From contig NZ_CP121354.1 of NCBI RefSeq assembly GCF_029674545.1, positions 5,899,001 through 5,963,000 on the forward strand: a DNA stretch of 64,000 bases. The letters are read 5' to 3'. Below, piece after piece: positions 51,037-59,404 of the stretch. Source of the DNA: Mesorhizobium sp. WSM4904 (GTDB lineage: Bacteria > Pseudomonadota > Alphaproteobacteria > Rhizobiales > Rhizobiaceae). Both the position numbers and the translations under genes were made by a program. Within the stretch, counting starts at the first letter, position 1, and each line of letters opens with the position of its first letter. The notes below the pieces were generated by a model, which did not search any database, was not told the origin of the DNA, and was given only the letters and a program-made list of their open reading frames with translations.

Positions 51037-52623
51037 TCAATATCCGAGCGCCAGCCCGTCCTTGCGCGGATCGGAGGCGCCGGTCAGCGTGCCTCTTTCC
51101 CAATCGATCAGCACAGCCTGACCGCCGCCAAGCGGATGATCCGGCTCGACAACGCGATGGCCCCGGCGACGCAAGCCCTCGATGGCATCGGCACGCACGC
51201 TGCGCTCGGCCTCCACGACGTCGTGGTTGTAGAATACGCGCGGCGCATCCAGGGCCTGCTGCGGGTCCATGCCGAAATCGATCATGTTGGTCAAAAGATG
51301 CACGTGGCCGAAGGGCTGGTAGCCACCGCCCATGACGCCGAACGGCATCACCGCGCGGCCGTTCCTCGCCATCATGCCCGGCATGATCGTGTGCATCGGC
51401 CGCTTGCCGGGCGCGATCGCGTTCGGGTGCTTCGGATCGAGCCGGAAGCTGGTGCCGCGATTCTGCAGCACCACGCCGGTCTTCGGACCGACGACGCCGC
51501 TGCCGAAGGAATAGTAGGTCGAGTTGATGAAACTCACCGCATTCAAGTCGCTGTCGACGACGCTGATGTAGACCGTGTCGCTGCCCGGTAGATCGACGCG
51601 CGGCAAATGCGTCATGGCGCGCTGACGATCGATCTCGGCACGCAGCCTGTCGGCATAAGTGCCGGACAGAAGTTCGTTCACGGGAACGGCGACATGGTCC
51701 TGATCGGCGAGCAGGTTGTCGCGGTCGCGGTAGGCGAGCCGCCCGGCTTCGATCTCCAGGTGCAGGCGCTCGGCGCCGTTCGGGTCGAGCGCGCCAAGAT
51801 CGAAGCCGGAGAGCACGTTGAGCATCAGGAGCGCGGTCAGGCCCTGGTTGTTGGGGGGCATCTGGTGGATATCGTAGCCGCGATAGGAGGTGCTGACCGG
51901 CGTCTTGTAGTCGCCCTTCGTCGCGGCGAAGTCGTCGAGCGTATGCAGGCCGCCCAGCGCGCGAAGCCGTCCGACGAGATCCGCCGCGACTTCGCCTTCA
52001 TAGAAACCGGCGCGGCCCTTTTTGGCGATGATGCGCAGCGTCTGCGCCAGTTCCGGCTGGCGGTGCACCTCACCTGCCGTTGGCGGCTTGCCGCCCGGCA
52101 GGAAGATGCGCGCCGCCGCCTCATCCGCCGAGAGATCGGTTTCCGGATCAGCCCAGTCGAAGGCGACGCGGTCGTGCACGACATAGCCGTGTTCGGCGTA
52201 GCGGATGGCCGGTGCGAGGGCATCGGCTATCCCCTTGCGGCCGTGGTCCCCCAGCAGCCGGCACCAGGCGTCGACGGCGCCGGGAATCGTCACCGCGTGG
52301 GCGCCCTGCTTCGGCAACTCGCTGAAGCCGTGCTCCAGATACCAGTCGACCGTCGCGGCCTGGGGCGCGCGGCCCGAGCCGTTGAAGGCGATCACCTTGC
52401 CGTCGCCCTTCGGGCAGTAGAGCACGAAGCAGTCGCCGCCGATGCCGGTCGATTGCGGCTCGACCACCGCCTGCACGGCAGCCGCGCAGACGGCGGCGTC
52501 CATGGCGTTGCCGCCGGAGCGCAGCATCTCGATCGCGGCCAGTGTGGAAAGCGGGTGCGAGGTCGCGGCCATGGCCTCGGTGGCGCGGACCGGCGAGCGG
52601 CCTGGGAACTGGAAATCACGCAT
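51037..52623 (-). CDS. ggt: Gamma-glutamyltransferase family protein
   Basis: A 528-residue Ntn-hydrolase. It begins MRDFQFPGRSPVRATEAMAA and shows GGNAMDAAVCAAAVQAVVEP and QSTGIGGDCFVLYCPKG. The self-cleavage Thr is likely in PGSDTVYISVVDSDLNAVSF. A Sec signal is not obvious, so it may be a cytoplasmic form or act without export. It cuts gamma-glutamyl bonds or, in this subgroup, other amide-like bonds. It follows the ABC permease by 23 bp, suggesting that the imported compound carries a gamma-glutamyl or similar group. Confidence 0.9.
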   Translation of the reverse strand: MRDFQFPGRSPVRATEAMAATSHPLSTLAAIEMLRSGGNAMDAAVCAAAVQAVVEPQSTGIGGDCFVLYCPKGDGKVIAFNGSGRAPQAATVDWYLEHGFSELPKQGAHAVTIPGAVDAWCRLLGDHGRKGIADALAPAIRYAEHGYVVHDRVAFDWADPETDLSADEAAARIFLPGGKPPTAGEVHRQPELAQTLRIIAKKGRAGFYEGEVAADLVGRLRALGGLHTLDDFAATKGDYKTPVSTSYRGYDIHQMPPNNQGLTALLMLNVLSGFDLGALDPNGAERLHLEIEAGRLAYRDRDNLLADQDHVAVPVNELLSGTYADRLRAEIDRQRAMTHLPRVDLPGSDTVYISVVDSDLNAVSFINSTYYSFGSGVVGPKTGVVLQNRGTSFRLDPKHPNAIAPGKRPMHTIMPGMMARNGRAVMPFGVMGGGYQPFGHVHLLTNMIDFGMDPQQALDAPRVFYNHDVVEAERSVRADAIEGLRRRGHRVVEPDHPLGGGQAVLIDWERGTLTGASDPRKDGLALGY

Positions 52624-52646
52624 GCTGGTGTTGGTATCCCTCAACT

Positions 52647-53447
52647 TCAACGTCCGCGGCCGAAAAGCTGGGCCGCGGACAACAAGACGATCGATAGCAC
52701 GATCAGGCAAGTCGAAATGGCGGCAATCGTCGGATCGATCTGGTCGCGCAGCGCATTGAACATGCGGCGCGTCAGCGTCGTGGTCTCACCGCCCGAGATG
52801 AAAAGCGAGACCACCACCTCGTCGAAGGAGGTGATGAAGGCAAATAGCGCGCCCGAGACGATCGAGAAGCGCAGCTGGGGCATGGTCACCTGGAAGAAGG
52901 CGGCGAAGCGCCCTGCGCCGAGGCTGCGCGCCACCATCTCCTGGTTCATGTCGTAGGAGCGCAGCCCCGACAGGACAGTGAGCACGACCAGCGGCAACGC
53001 CTGCACGGTATGCGCGATGACGAGGCCGGTCAGCGTATTGTTGAGGCCGATGCGGGCATAGAGGAAGAAGGTGCCGATACCGATCAGGATGACCGGAATG
53101 ATCAGCGATGCCGTGAGCAGCGCGTTGATGGCGCCGGTCAGCCGCAGCGTGCCGGCATTGATGGCGTAGGCCGCGGCAGTGCCGAGCGGCGTCGCCACGA
53201 TCGCCGTCATCACCGCAACCTTGACCGAGACGATGGTGGCGTCGCGCCATTCGACGGAACCGAAATAACTCTCATACCAGCGCAGCGACCATTGCTCGGG
53301 CGGGAACTGCAGCAGCGTCGATCCGGAGAAGGACATGATGACGATGATCACCGACGGCGCGATCAGGAACAGCATGACGAGACCGCCCAGCAGATACAGC
53401 CACAGGCGTTGCCAATGCGAGATGGGCAGACCGTTTTCCGCGCTCAT
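52647..53447 (-). CDS. ABC transporter permease, PotC type
   Basis: A 266-residue inner-membrane permease with six helices. The EAA-like loop is MVARSLGAGRFAAFFQVTMPQL, and the C-terminal side has FAFITSFDEVVVSLFISGGE, typical of PotC-type spermidine/putrescine permeases. It overlaps the PotB-type gene by four bases and is followed by ggt. It works with the proteins of 53444-56563. Confidence 0.9.
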   Translation of the reverse strand: MSAENGLPISHWQRLWLYLLGGLVMLFLIAPSVIIVIMSFSGSTLLQFPPEQWSLRWYESYFGSVEWRDATIVSVKVAVMTAIVATPLGTAAAYAINAGTLRLTGAINALLTASLIIPVILIGIGTFFLYARIGLNNTLTGLVIAHTVQALPLVVLTVLSGLRSYDMNQEMVARSLGAGRFAAFFQVTMPQLRFSIVSGALFAFITSFDEVVVSLFISGGETTTLTRRMFNALRDQIDPTIAAISTCLIVLSIVLLSAAQLFGRGR

Positions 53448-54367
53448 CGCCGGCTCCAGACTCCGGTGGCGCGCGCGCCGAGCAGCCGTTGGAACAGACC
53501 GAGCAGCGCCAGCGTGACGGCAAGCAGCACGACGCCGAGTGCCGCGCCCGCGCCCCAGTTGGAATAGAGGCTGGTGGCCTGCTCCATGCGCATCGCCCAC
53601 ATGACGACCTTGCCGCCGCCCATCAGCGCCGGCGTGACGAAGAAGCCGAGGCAAAGCACGAAAACGATGACCACGCCGGAGGCAAGGCCTGGCAGCGACA
53701 GCGGGAAGAAGATCTGCCGGAAGGTGGCGGCGGGGCTGGCGCCGAGATTCATGCCGGCGCGGAGGCAGTCGACGTCGATCGTCTTCATCGAGGCGTAGAG
53801 CGGCAGCACCAGGAACGGCAGCATGATGTGGCTCATGCCGATGACGACACCGGCGAAATTGTTGGCGAGCGGCAACGGCTGGCCGATCAGGCCGAGGTCG
53901 ATCAGCCAATTGTTGATCAGGCCCTTGCGCTGCAGGATGACCAGCCAGGCATAGGTGCGCACCAGCACCGAGGTCCAGAACGGCAGGATGACGAATATCA
54001 GGCAGACCGAGGCAGCGCGGCGTGGCAGCTGCGACAGCATGTATGCCAGCGGATAGCCGAACAGCACGCAGGCCCCGGTGACGACGAAGGCAACCTTGAA
54101 GGTGGTGGCGAAGGTCTTGGTGTAGGACGCCTGCTCGAAGAAGCGTGCATAGTTGGCGAGGCTGAGCTCACCGGTCTCGTCGAAGAGCGAGAGCCAGAAC
54201 AGCCAACCGATCGGCACGACGATGATGGCGAAGACCAGGAACAGCCCGGGCGACAGCAGCGCCAGAAGTCCCAATACCTGGCGCCGGGCATCGGCGCGCA
54301 ACGCATCGGCGTTCAGCACGCCGTCCGGCTTGTCCGCGTGGTCGAGGCTGGCGGATCCGACGCTCAT
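53444..54367 (-). CDS. ABC transporter permease, PotB type
   Basis: A 307-residue permease with an extended N-terminus and six helices. Marks are VILPFWTSVLVRTYAWLVIL and LRAGMNLGASPAATFRQIFF (EAA loop). ATG 54367 overlaps the ATPase stop by four bases; the longer upstream frame is antisense to conserved ATPase sequence. Partner of the PotC-type permease. Confidence 0.9.
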   Translation of the reverse strand: MSVGSASLDHADKPDGVLNADALRADARRQVLGLLALLSPGLFLVFAIIVVPIGWLFWLSLFDETGELSLANYARFFEQASYTKTFATTFKVAFVVTGACVLFGYPLAYMLSQLPRRAASVCLIFVILPFWTSVLVRTYAWLVILQRKGLINNWLIDLGLIGQPLPLANNFAGVVIGMSHIMLPFLVLPLYASMKTIDVDCLRAGMNLGASPAATFRQIFFPLSLPGLASGVVIVFVLCLGFFVTPALMGGGKVVMWAMRMEQATSLYSNWGAGAALGVVLLAVTLALLGLFQRLLGARATGVWSRR

Positions 54368-55449
54368 CGGTCCGTCACCAGCACGACATCCTGCGCATCG
54401 ATGCCGAGCGTGATCGGCTCGCCGGGCGCCGGCAGCTTCGCCAGCACGTCGGAGCGGCAATAGTCGCGCAGCGTCACCTGGCGCCCGTCACGGAGCGTCG
54501 CGTAGCAGATGAAGCTGTCGCCCTGATAGATGACATCGCCGACTGTCGCCGGCAGCGCATTGATGCCTGCCTGATCCGCATCGGTGAGCAGCCGCAGCTT
54601 TTCCGGCCGCACCACCATCAGATGCCGACCGGCGGACGGCGCCGGATCGTTCATGCGCAGCTTCCTGTCCTCATACCAGACGCTGCCGTTGCGGCACTCG
54701 ACCGGGATGAAGTTGGATTCGCCGATGAAGCCGGCGACGAACCTCGTCTTCGGCCGAGCATATAGCGCCTCGGGCTGGTCGATCTGCTCGATGCGTCCGG
54801 CATTCATGACCGCGATGCGGTCCGACATGGTGATCGCCTCGCGCTGGTCATGGGTGACGTAGACCGTCGTCATGCCGAGCCGCCGATGCAGGTTGCGCAA
54901 TTCGATCTGCATGTGCTCGCGCAGGCCTTTGTCGAGCGCAGACAGCGGCTCGTCCATCAAGACGATGCGCGGCTCGAAGACGATGGCGCGAGCCAGCGCC
55001 ACGCGCTGGCGTTGGCCGCCGGAAAGCTGGTCGACGCGGCGCTCGCCCAGACCTTTCAACTGCACGAGATCGAGCGCCCTCTCCACACGCTCGGCCGTTT
55101 CCGCCGCCGACACGCGTCGTTGCTTCAGCGGAAAGGCGATGTTGTGGAAGACATTCATGTGCGGGAACAGCGCATAGTTCTGGAATACCATGCCGATGTT
55201 GCGCTTGTGCGGCGGCATGGTGATGATCTCCTCGCCACCGACCTTGATTGAGCCGGCATTGGCGCGGACAAAACCCGCCAGGATCATCAGCAGCGTCGTC
55301 TTTCCCGATCCCGAGGGACCGAGCAGCGTCAGGAACTCGCCCGCCGCGACATCGAGGCTGAGATCGCTGAGGATCGAGACAACGCCGAAGCGCTTCTCGA
55401 TGCCGTGAATGCCGATGGGAAGCGCGGACTGCGCAAGAGACAAGAGCAT
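54364..55449 (-). CDS. ABC transporter ATP-binding protein, PotA type
   Basis: A 361-residue ATPase. The Walker A motif is GPSGSGKTT, the Q loop QNYALFPHMNVF, the signature [15 protein letters not shown] and Walker B IVLMDEPLSALD. A C-terminal TOBE domain follows (VRPEKLRLLTDADQAG ... LGIDAQDVVLV). ATG 55449 is preferred over an in-frame TTG at 55458 because GGAG lies nine bases before it. It energises the 52647-54367 permeases. Confidence 0.92.
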   Translation of the reverse strand: MLLSLAQSALPIGIHGIEKRFGVVSILSDLSLDVAAGEFLTLLGPSGSGKTTLLMILAGFVRANAGSIKVGGEEIITMPPHKRNIGMVFQNYALFPHMNVFHNIAFPLKQRRVSAAETAERVERALDLVQLKGLGERRVDQLSGGQRQRVALARAIVFEPRIVLMDEPLSALDKGLREHMQIELRNLHRRLGMTTVYVTHDQREAITMSDRIAVMNAGRIEQIDQPEALYARPKTRFVAGFIGESNFIPVECRNGSVWYEDRKLRMNDPAPSAGRHLMVVRPEKLRLLTDADQAGINALPATVGDVIYQGDSFICYATLRDGRQVTLRDYCRSDVLAKLPAPGEPITLGIDAQDVVLVTDR

Positions 55450-55522
55450 CTCCTTCAACTCCGGATCGTTGTCGGCGAAACGAGGTGGAGCGACGCTTCG
55501 GCGCGTCGCTCCACCACAGTCG

Positions 55523-56563
55523 CTATTGCTGGATCAGGTTGTTGAACTTCTCGGTCGCCTCGACGAGGTTGTCGCGCCAGAACTCGGGATCCTGAAGCAC
55601 CTGCTTCTTGACGTTCTCGGGCGAGGAATTGATGTCCTTGATCCGTTCCTGCGGGATCTTGCCGGTCTCGAAGGCCTTCTCGTTGGCCGGGCCGTTGTCG
55701 ACATAGAGCGGCAAATTGGCCTGGAGCTCGGGGCTGACGAACTTGGCCAGCGCCTTCATGGCGAGGTCCTTGTTCTTCGATCCCTTCGGGATGACCAGGC
55801 AGTCGGCGGTGAGCACACCCTGGTCGAAGGAGAAGCTCACCGGCGCACCTTCCTTCTTCAAAGTGCCGGCGCGGCCGTTCCAGATGCTCGCCATATCGAC
55901 CTCGCCATCCTTGACGAGCTGCATGGCCTGCGCGCCGGAAGTCCACCAGGCGTCGATGTGGCCCTTGACCTTGTCGACGGATTGCAGCGCGCTGTCGATG
56001 TCGACCGGATAGACCTTGTCGATCGGAGTGCCCTTGGCGAGCGCGGCAACGCTCAGCGTTTCGGTCGCCTGGCTGCCGGAGAGCGCGCGGCGGCCGGGGA
56101 ATTTCTCGACGTCCCAGAAATCGGCCCAGGTCTTCGGTCCCTTGTCGCCGAAAACGTCGGTCCGATAGATCAGCACGACGGAGGTATAGGAGACGCCGAC
56201 CCAGTCGTCATGGACGAGTTTCGGGTTGATGCCGCTCTTGTCGATGAGGCTGTAGTCGAGCTTCTCGAACAGGCCTTCCTTGGAACCGCGCGCGCATTCA
56301 TCTGCGCCAAGCTCGGTGATGTCCCATTTGACTGCGTTGCCGGTGACCTGCAGGCGCACGTCGTCGAGGCCGTTGGTGGTGTCCTGCTTGATGGTGATGC
56401 CGAGCTCCTTGGCCGTCGGATCGAAGAAGGCCTTGGTCTGCGCTTCCTGGTAGGTGCCGCCCCATGAGGCGACGGTAATGGTGTCGGCGGCCGATGCCGG
56501 AACGGCAACCGAGGCCAGCAGCCCAGCGATCGCCAGGCCGCGAATGCAAAGTCTCTTCGTCAT
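55523..56563 (-). CDS. ABC transporter periplasmic substrate-binding protein
   Basis: A 346-residue periplasmic binding protein of the PotD/opine-like cluster. The signal peptide is LCIRGLAIAGLLASVAVPAS with a cut after SAA. The mature part starts DTITVASWGGTYQEAQTKAF, a pattern shared with polyamine- and opine-type binding proteins. It is the first gene of the seven-gene minus-strand unit. Its promoter region holds TTGTATACAA (56614-56623) and shows no other gene. Confidence 0.9.
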   Translation of the reverse strand: MTKRLCIRGLAIAGLLASVAVPASAADTITVASWGGTYQEAQTKAFFDPTAKELGITIKQDTTNGLDDVRLQVTGNAVKWDITELGADECARGSKEGLFEKLDYSLIDKSGINPKLVHDDWVGVSYTSVVLIYRTDVFGDKGPKTWADFWDVEKFPGRRALSGSQATETLSVAALAKGTPIDKVYPVDIDSALQSVDKVKGHIDAWWTSGAQAMQLVKDGEVDMASIWNGRAGTLKKEGAPVSFSFDQGVLTADCLVIPKGSKNKDLAMKALAKFVSPELQANLPLYVDNGPANEKAFETGKIPQERIKDINSSPENVKKQVLQDPEFWRDNLVEATEKFNNLIQQ

Positions 56564-56613
56564 TTTCGCTTCTCCAACCGGTGTTCCCGTTATCGTTGAT
56601 TTGGTATGCGAAT

Positions 56614-56623
56614 TTGTATACAA
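56614..56623. promoter_or_regulatory. Candidate GntR operator
   Basis: TTGTATACAA is a perfect palindrome 51 bp upstream of the binding-protein gene, with a weaker related half (GGTATGCG) just to its left. Similar TNGTATACNA sites are bound by FCD-type GntR repressors. It lies between the ABC operon and the GntR gene at 56793. Confidence 0.6.
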
Positions 56624-56792
56624 TTTTGAGTGTAATTCGGCAGGAGCCGATGTCAACTCGGATGATCGCTTTTTTGACTACGGGAGAAATGGAGCGCGTT
56701 TCGGGTGACTGCTTCTCGAAACTGTCCTGTTTCAAGCAGGCGCTAAAAGGCACTAGACTGCGAATCCGTCACAGACCGTTGGAGCGGGAAGT

Positions 56793-57494
56793 TTGGGCAA
56801 GGAACGGAAAAACACGCTGCGCGACTCTGTGTTCGAGAAGCTGAAGGCGATGATCATCACCGGGCAGATCCCGCCGGGCGGCCGCGTGACGGAGGCCGAC
56901 ATGGCCGAACGCCTCAAGGTGAGCCGCACCCCGGTGCGCGAGGCCTTCAACCGGCTCGAGCGCGACGGGCTGGTGATCGGGCGTCCGCGCCAGGGCTATA
57001 TCGTCGCCGAGTTCAACCTGACCATGTTCCGCGAGGCCTTCGATATCCGCGAACTGCTCGACGGGCGTGCGACCGAGCTGGCGGCGGCCAACGCCACCGC
57101 CGCCGACAAGGCGAGGCTGCGTGAGATGCTTGCCGAATGCGAGCGGCTGGCGGCGATCCCCGACCGCAGCACCCGGGAGAAATTCGAGGAATTGCAGGTC
57201 GGCATCGACCTGCACCGGGTGATCGCCGAAATCAGCGGGAACGAGATGCTCTGCGGCATGCTCTGCGGCATCCTCGACAAATGCCAGCAATATGTGTGGA
57301 CGGAGCTTCTGTGGCTCGACGAATGGAAGCTCACCCGCGAGGAGCACACCGGCATCGTCGACGCGATCTGTGCCGGCGACGTCGCTTTAGCCGGCGAGCG
57401 CGCCCGCGCCCATGTGCGCGGCTCGCGCGAGAACATCCTGCGCCTGCTGCAAGCCAAGTCCGACTACCAGGGGTTTTTCGCCAAGGCGTCGTGA
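56793..57494 (+). CDS. GntR-family regulator (FCD type)
   Basis: A 233-residue repressor with an N-terminal winged helix (residues about 8-75: RVTEADMAERLKVSRTPVRE, AFNRLERDGLVIGRPRQG) and a helical FCD domain (EAFDIRELLDGRATELAAAN ... ISGNEMLCGMLCGILDKC). The start is TTG 56793, with GGAG eight bases upstream; no ATG is suitable. It is divergent from the binding-protein operon and probably represses it through the palindrome at 56614-56623. The inducer is likely the transported compound. Confidence 0.87.
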   Translation: MGKERKNTLRDSVFEKLKAMIITGQIPPGGRVTEADMAERLKVSRTPVREAFNRLERDGLVIGRPRQGYIVAEFNLTMFREAFDIRELLDGRATELAAANATAADKARLREMLAECERLAAIPDRSTREKFEELQVGIDLHRVIAEISGNEMLCGMLCGILDKCQQYVWTELLWLDEWKLTREEHTGIVDAICAGDVALAGERARAHVRGSRENILRLLQAKSDYQGFFAKAS

Positions 57495-57512
57495 GCGAAG
57501 CTCTCTATCGCA

Positions 57513-58598
57513 TCAGCTCGCAAGCATCGGGCAGTTGGCGCCGCGGCGCAGGCTGACATGCGCCACGTCGCCGATGCGGAATTGAAAACCGTCGGCGCGG
57601 CGCGGGGCATCGATGACGATCGCAGTCCCCTGCTTCAGCTCGGCGTGCAGGCGCAGCGTGCGGCCGTGGAAGACGATGCCGCTGACCCTGGCCGGCGCAG
57701 TGCCTTCGGCGGCTTCGGCGGCCGCTAGCAGATCCTCCGGCCGAACGCCGATGGTGCGCGTATCGCCCGCGGCCGGCGTCTCGCCGGTGTCCGAGACCGC
57801 CTCCAGCGGCAGCTCGCCGGCGGCGAAGCGCAGGCGCTCGCCGTCGCGACCGACAAAGCGCGACTGAAGAAGATTCATCGTGCCGATGAAGGAGGCGACG
57901 AACTTCGTCGCGGGCCGGTCGTAAAGCGTTGCGGGCGGCGCGATCTGCTCGATACGGCCCTTGTTCATGACGACGATGCGGTCGGAGATCGACAGCGCCT
58001 CGGTCTGGTCGTGAGTGACCATGACGAAGGTGGTGCCGAGCGTGGACTGCAGCCGCTTCAGCTCCACCTGCATCTGCTCGCGCAGATGCGCGTCGAGCGC
58101 CGACAGCGGCTCGTCGAGCAGGAGCACGCGCGGCTCGCAGACGATGGCGCGGGCGAGCGCGACGCGCTGGCGCTGGCCGCCGGAGAGTTCGGAGATGCGG
58201 GCGCGCAGCTTGTCGGCGAGCCCGACCATGTCGAGCGCCTGACCGACACGCTTGGCCTGCTCGGTGCCGGACAGTTTGCGCAGCGACAGGCCGAAGCCGA
58301 CATTGGCGGCGACGTCCATGTGCGGAAACAGCGCGTAGTCCTGGAAGACGGTGTTGACCGGGCGGTCGAAGGGCCTCAGCCCGGTGATGTCGCGACCTTC
58401 GAGCAGGACGTTGCCGCTGGTCGGGCTCTCGAAGCCGGCGATGACGCGCAGGCTCGTCGTCTTGCCGCAGCCGGAGGGGCCGAGCAGGGTCAGAAACTCG
58501 CCCGCCGCAATGTCGAGATCGACGGCGTCGAGGCCCACGATACCGCCCGGAAAGAACTTCGAAACTTTCTGCAGTCGAACGAGCACGTCAGGCGCCAT
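57513..58598 (-). CDS. ABC transporter ATP-binding protein, PotA type (second system)
   Basis: A 361-residue ATPase with Walker A GPSGCGKTT, Q loop FQDYALFPHMDV, signature [16 protein letters not shown] and Walker B VLLLDEPLSALD. The TOBE domain follows. ATG 58598 overlaps the stop of the XRE-cupin gene by 11 bases. It is the last gene of the second uptake system, whose permeases are at 60503-62208. Confidence 0.91.
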   Translation of the reverse strand: MAPDVLVRLQKVSKFFPGGIVGLDAVDLDIAAGEFLTLLGPSGCGKTTSLRVIAGFESPTSGNVLLEGRDITGLRPFDRPVNTVFQDYALFPHMDVAANVGFGLSLRKLSGTEQAKRVGQALDMVGLADKLRARISELSGGQRQRVALARAIVCEPRVLLLDEPLSALDAHLREQMQVELKRLQSTLGTTFVMVTHDQTEALSISDRIVVMNKGRIEQIAPPATLYDRPATKFVASFIGTMNLLQSRFVGRDGERLRFAAGELPLEAVSDTGETPAAGDTRTIGVRPEDLLAAAEAAEGTAPARVSGIVFHGRTLRLHAELKQGTAIVIDAPRRADGFQFRIGDVAHVSLRRGANCPMLAS

Positions 58599-59196
58599 CG
58601 CGCACCTCGGACGGCTTGGTGGTGTTGACCCAAAGGATCTGGCAGCGCTCGGCGCCGGGATTGCGGAAGGCATGCAGGAGCGTGCTCTTGAAGGCAAAAC
58701 TGTCGCCGGCCTTGAGCAGGTAGGTCGTCGCGTCCACCACCAGCTCGACCTCGCCTGACAATACGAAACCGAATTCATGGCCGGCATGGGCGTAGGCTTC
58801 CGCCGTGCCGCCGCCGGCCTCGACCGTCACCAGCATGCCGGTGAGCGTCGCGGCGGGCGGCGACAGCAGCGCCTTGGCAATGCCTTCGGACTTCACCGGG
58901 ATCGAGCGCCGCTTGTCGGCGCGCACGCAATAGAGATCGTTGACCGCTTCGTTACCGTCGGCGATCAGCGCCGAAGGCTCGATGTCGAGCGCTGCGGCGA
59001 GCGGCCAGATCACCTTGACGCGCAGCGAGGACATGCCGCGCTCGATCTGGCTGAGCGCGCCGATGGAGATGCCGGCCTTGGCGGCAAGCTCGGCCAGCGA
59101 CAGCTTGCGCTCGAGCCTCAGCGCCCGCACGCGCCGGCCGACGCGGACGTCGGCATCGTCTTTCGGCCTTTCGGCGGCTGCGTCAAAAACATCCAT
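58588..59196 (-). CDS. XRE-cupin transcriptional regulator (PuuR-like)
   Basis: A 202-residue regulator. The helix-turn-helix is at about residues 17-72 (VRALRLERKLSLAELAAKAG, ISIGALSQIERGMSSL). The C-terminal cupin (AYAHAGHEFGFVLSGEVELV, YLLKAGDSFAFKSTLLHAF) would sense the ligand. The layout equals PuuR, the putrescine repressor of E. coli, and the neighbours are a PuuB-like oxidase and polyamine-type transport genes. It could bind the TTTCA-N6-TGAAA sites at 62258 and 63644, but this is inference. Confidence 0.85.
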   Translation of the reverse strand: MDVFDAAAERPKDDADVRVGRRVRALRLERKLSLAELAAKAGISIGALSQIERGMSSLRVKVIWPLAAALDIEPSALIADGNEAVNDLYCVRADKRRSIPVKSEGIAKALLSPPAATLTGMLVTVEAGGGTAEAYAHAGHEFGFVLSGEVELVVDATTYLLKAGDSFAFKSTLLHAFRNPGAERCQILWVNTTKPSEVRDGA

Positions 59197-59245
59197 GCAA
59201 TGGTCCTCGTTGTCTTTCCTCGGCGCGGCGTAGCGCCGCCAGACT

Positions 59246-59391
59246 CCCCTTCTCCCCTTGTGGGAGAAGGTGTCGCCGAAGGCGACGGATGAGGGGTGTT
59301 CCAGGGAATGCTAACGTCTCATTCCTTCCAACACCCCTCATCCGTCTCGGCGCTGCGCGCCGATCCACCTTCTCCCACAAGGGGAGAAGGG
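59246..59391. repeat. Family A palindromic repeat, copy A8 (intergenic)
   Basis: A 146-bp copy almost identical to A1, reversed: CTTCTCCCC-TTGTG-GGAGAAGG, TGTCGCC-GAA-GGCGAC, GATGAGGGGTGTTCCAG, the mirror CACCCCTCATCCGTC and the second palindrome. It lies between the binding-protein gene and the regulator, inside the presumed operon, and may lower downstream expression. Confidence 0.9.
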
Positions 59392-59404
59392 GAGGCCGCG
59401 CCGC

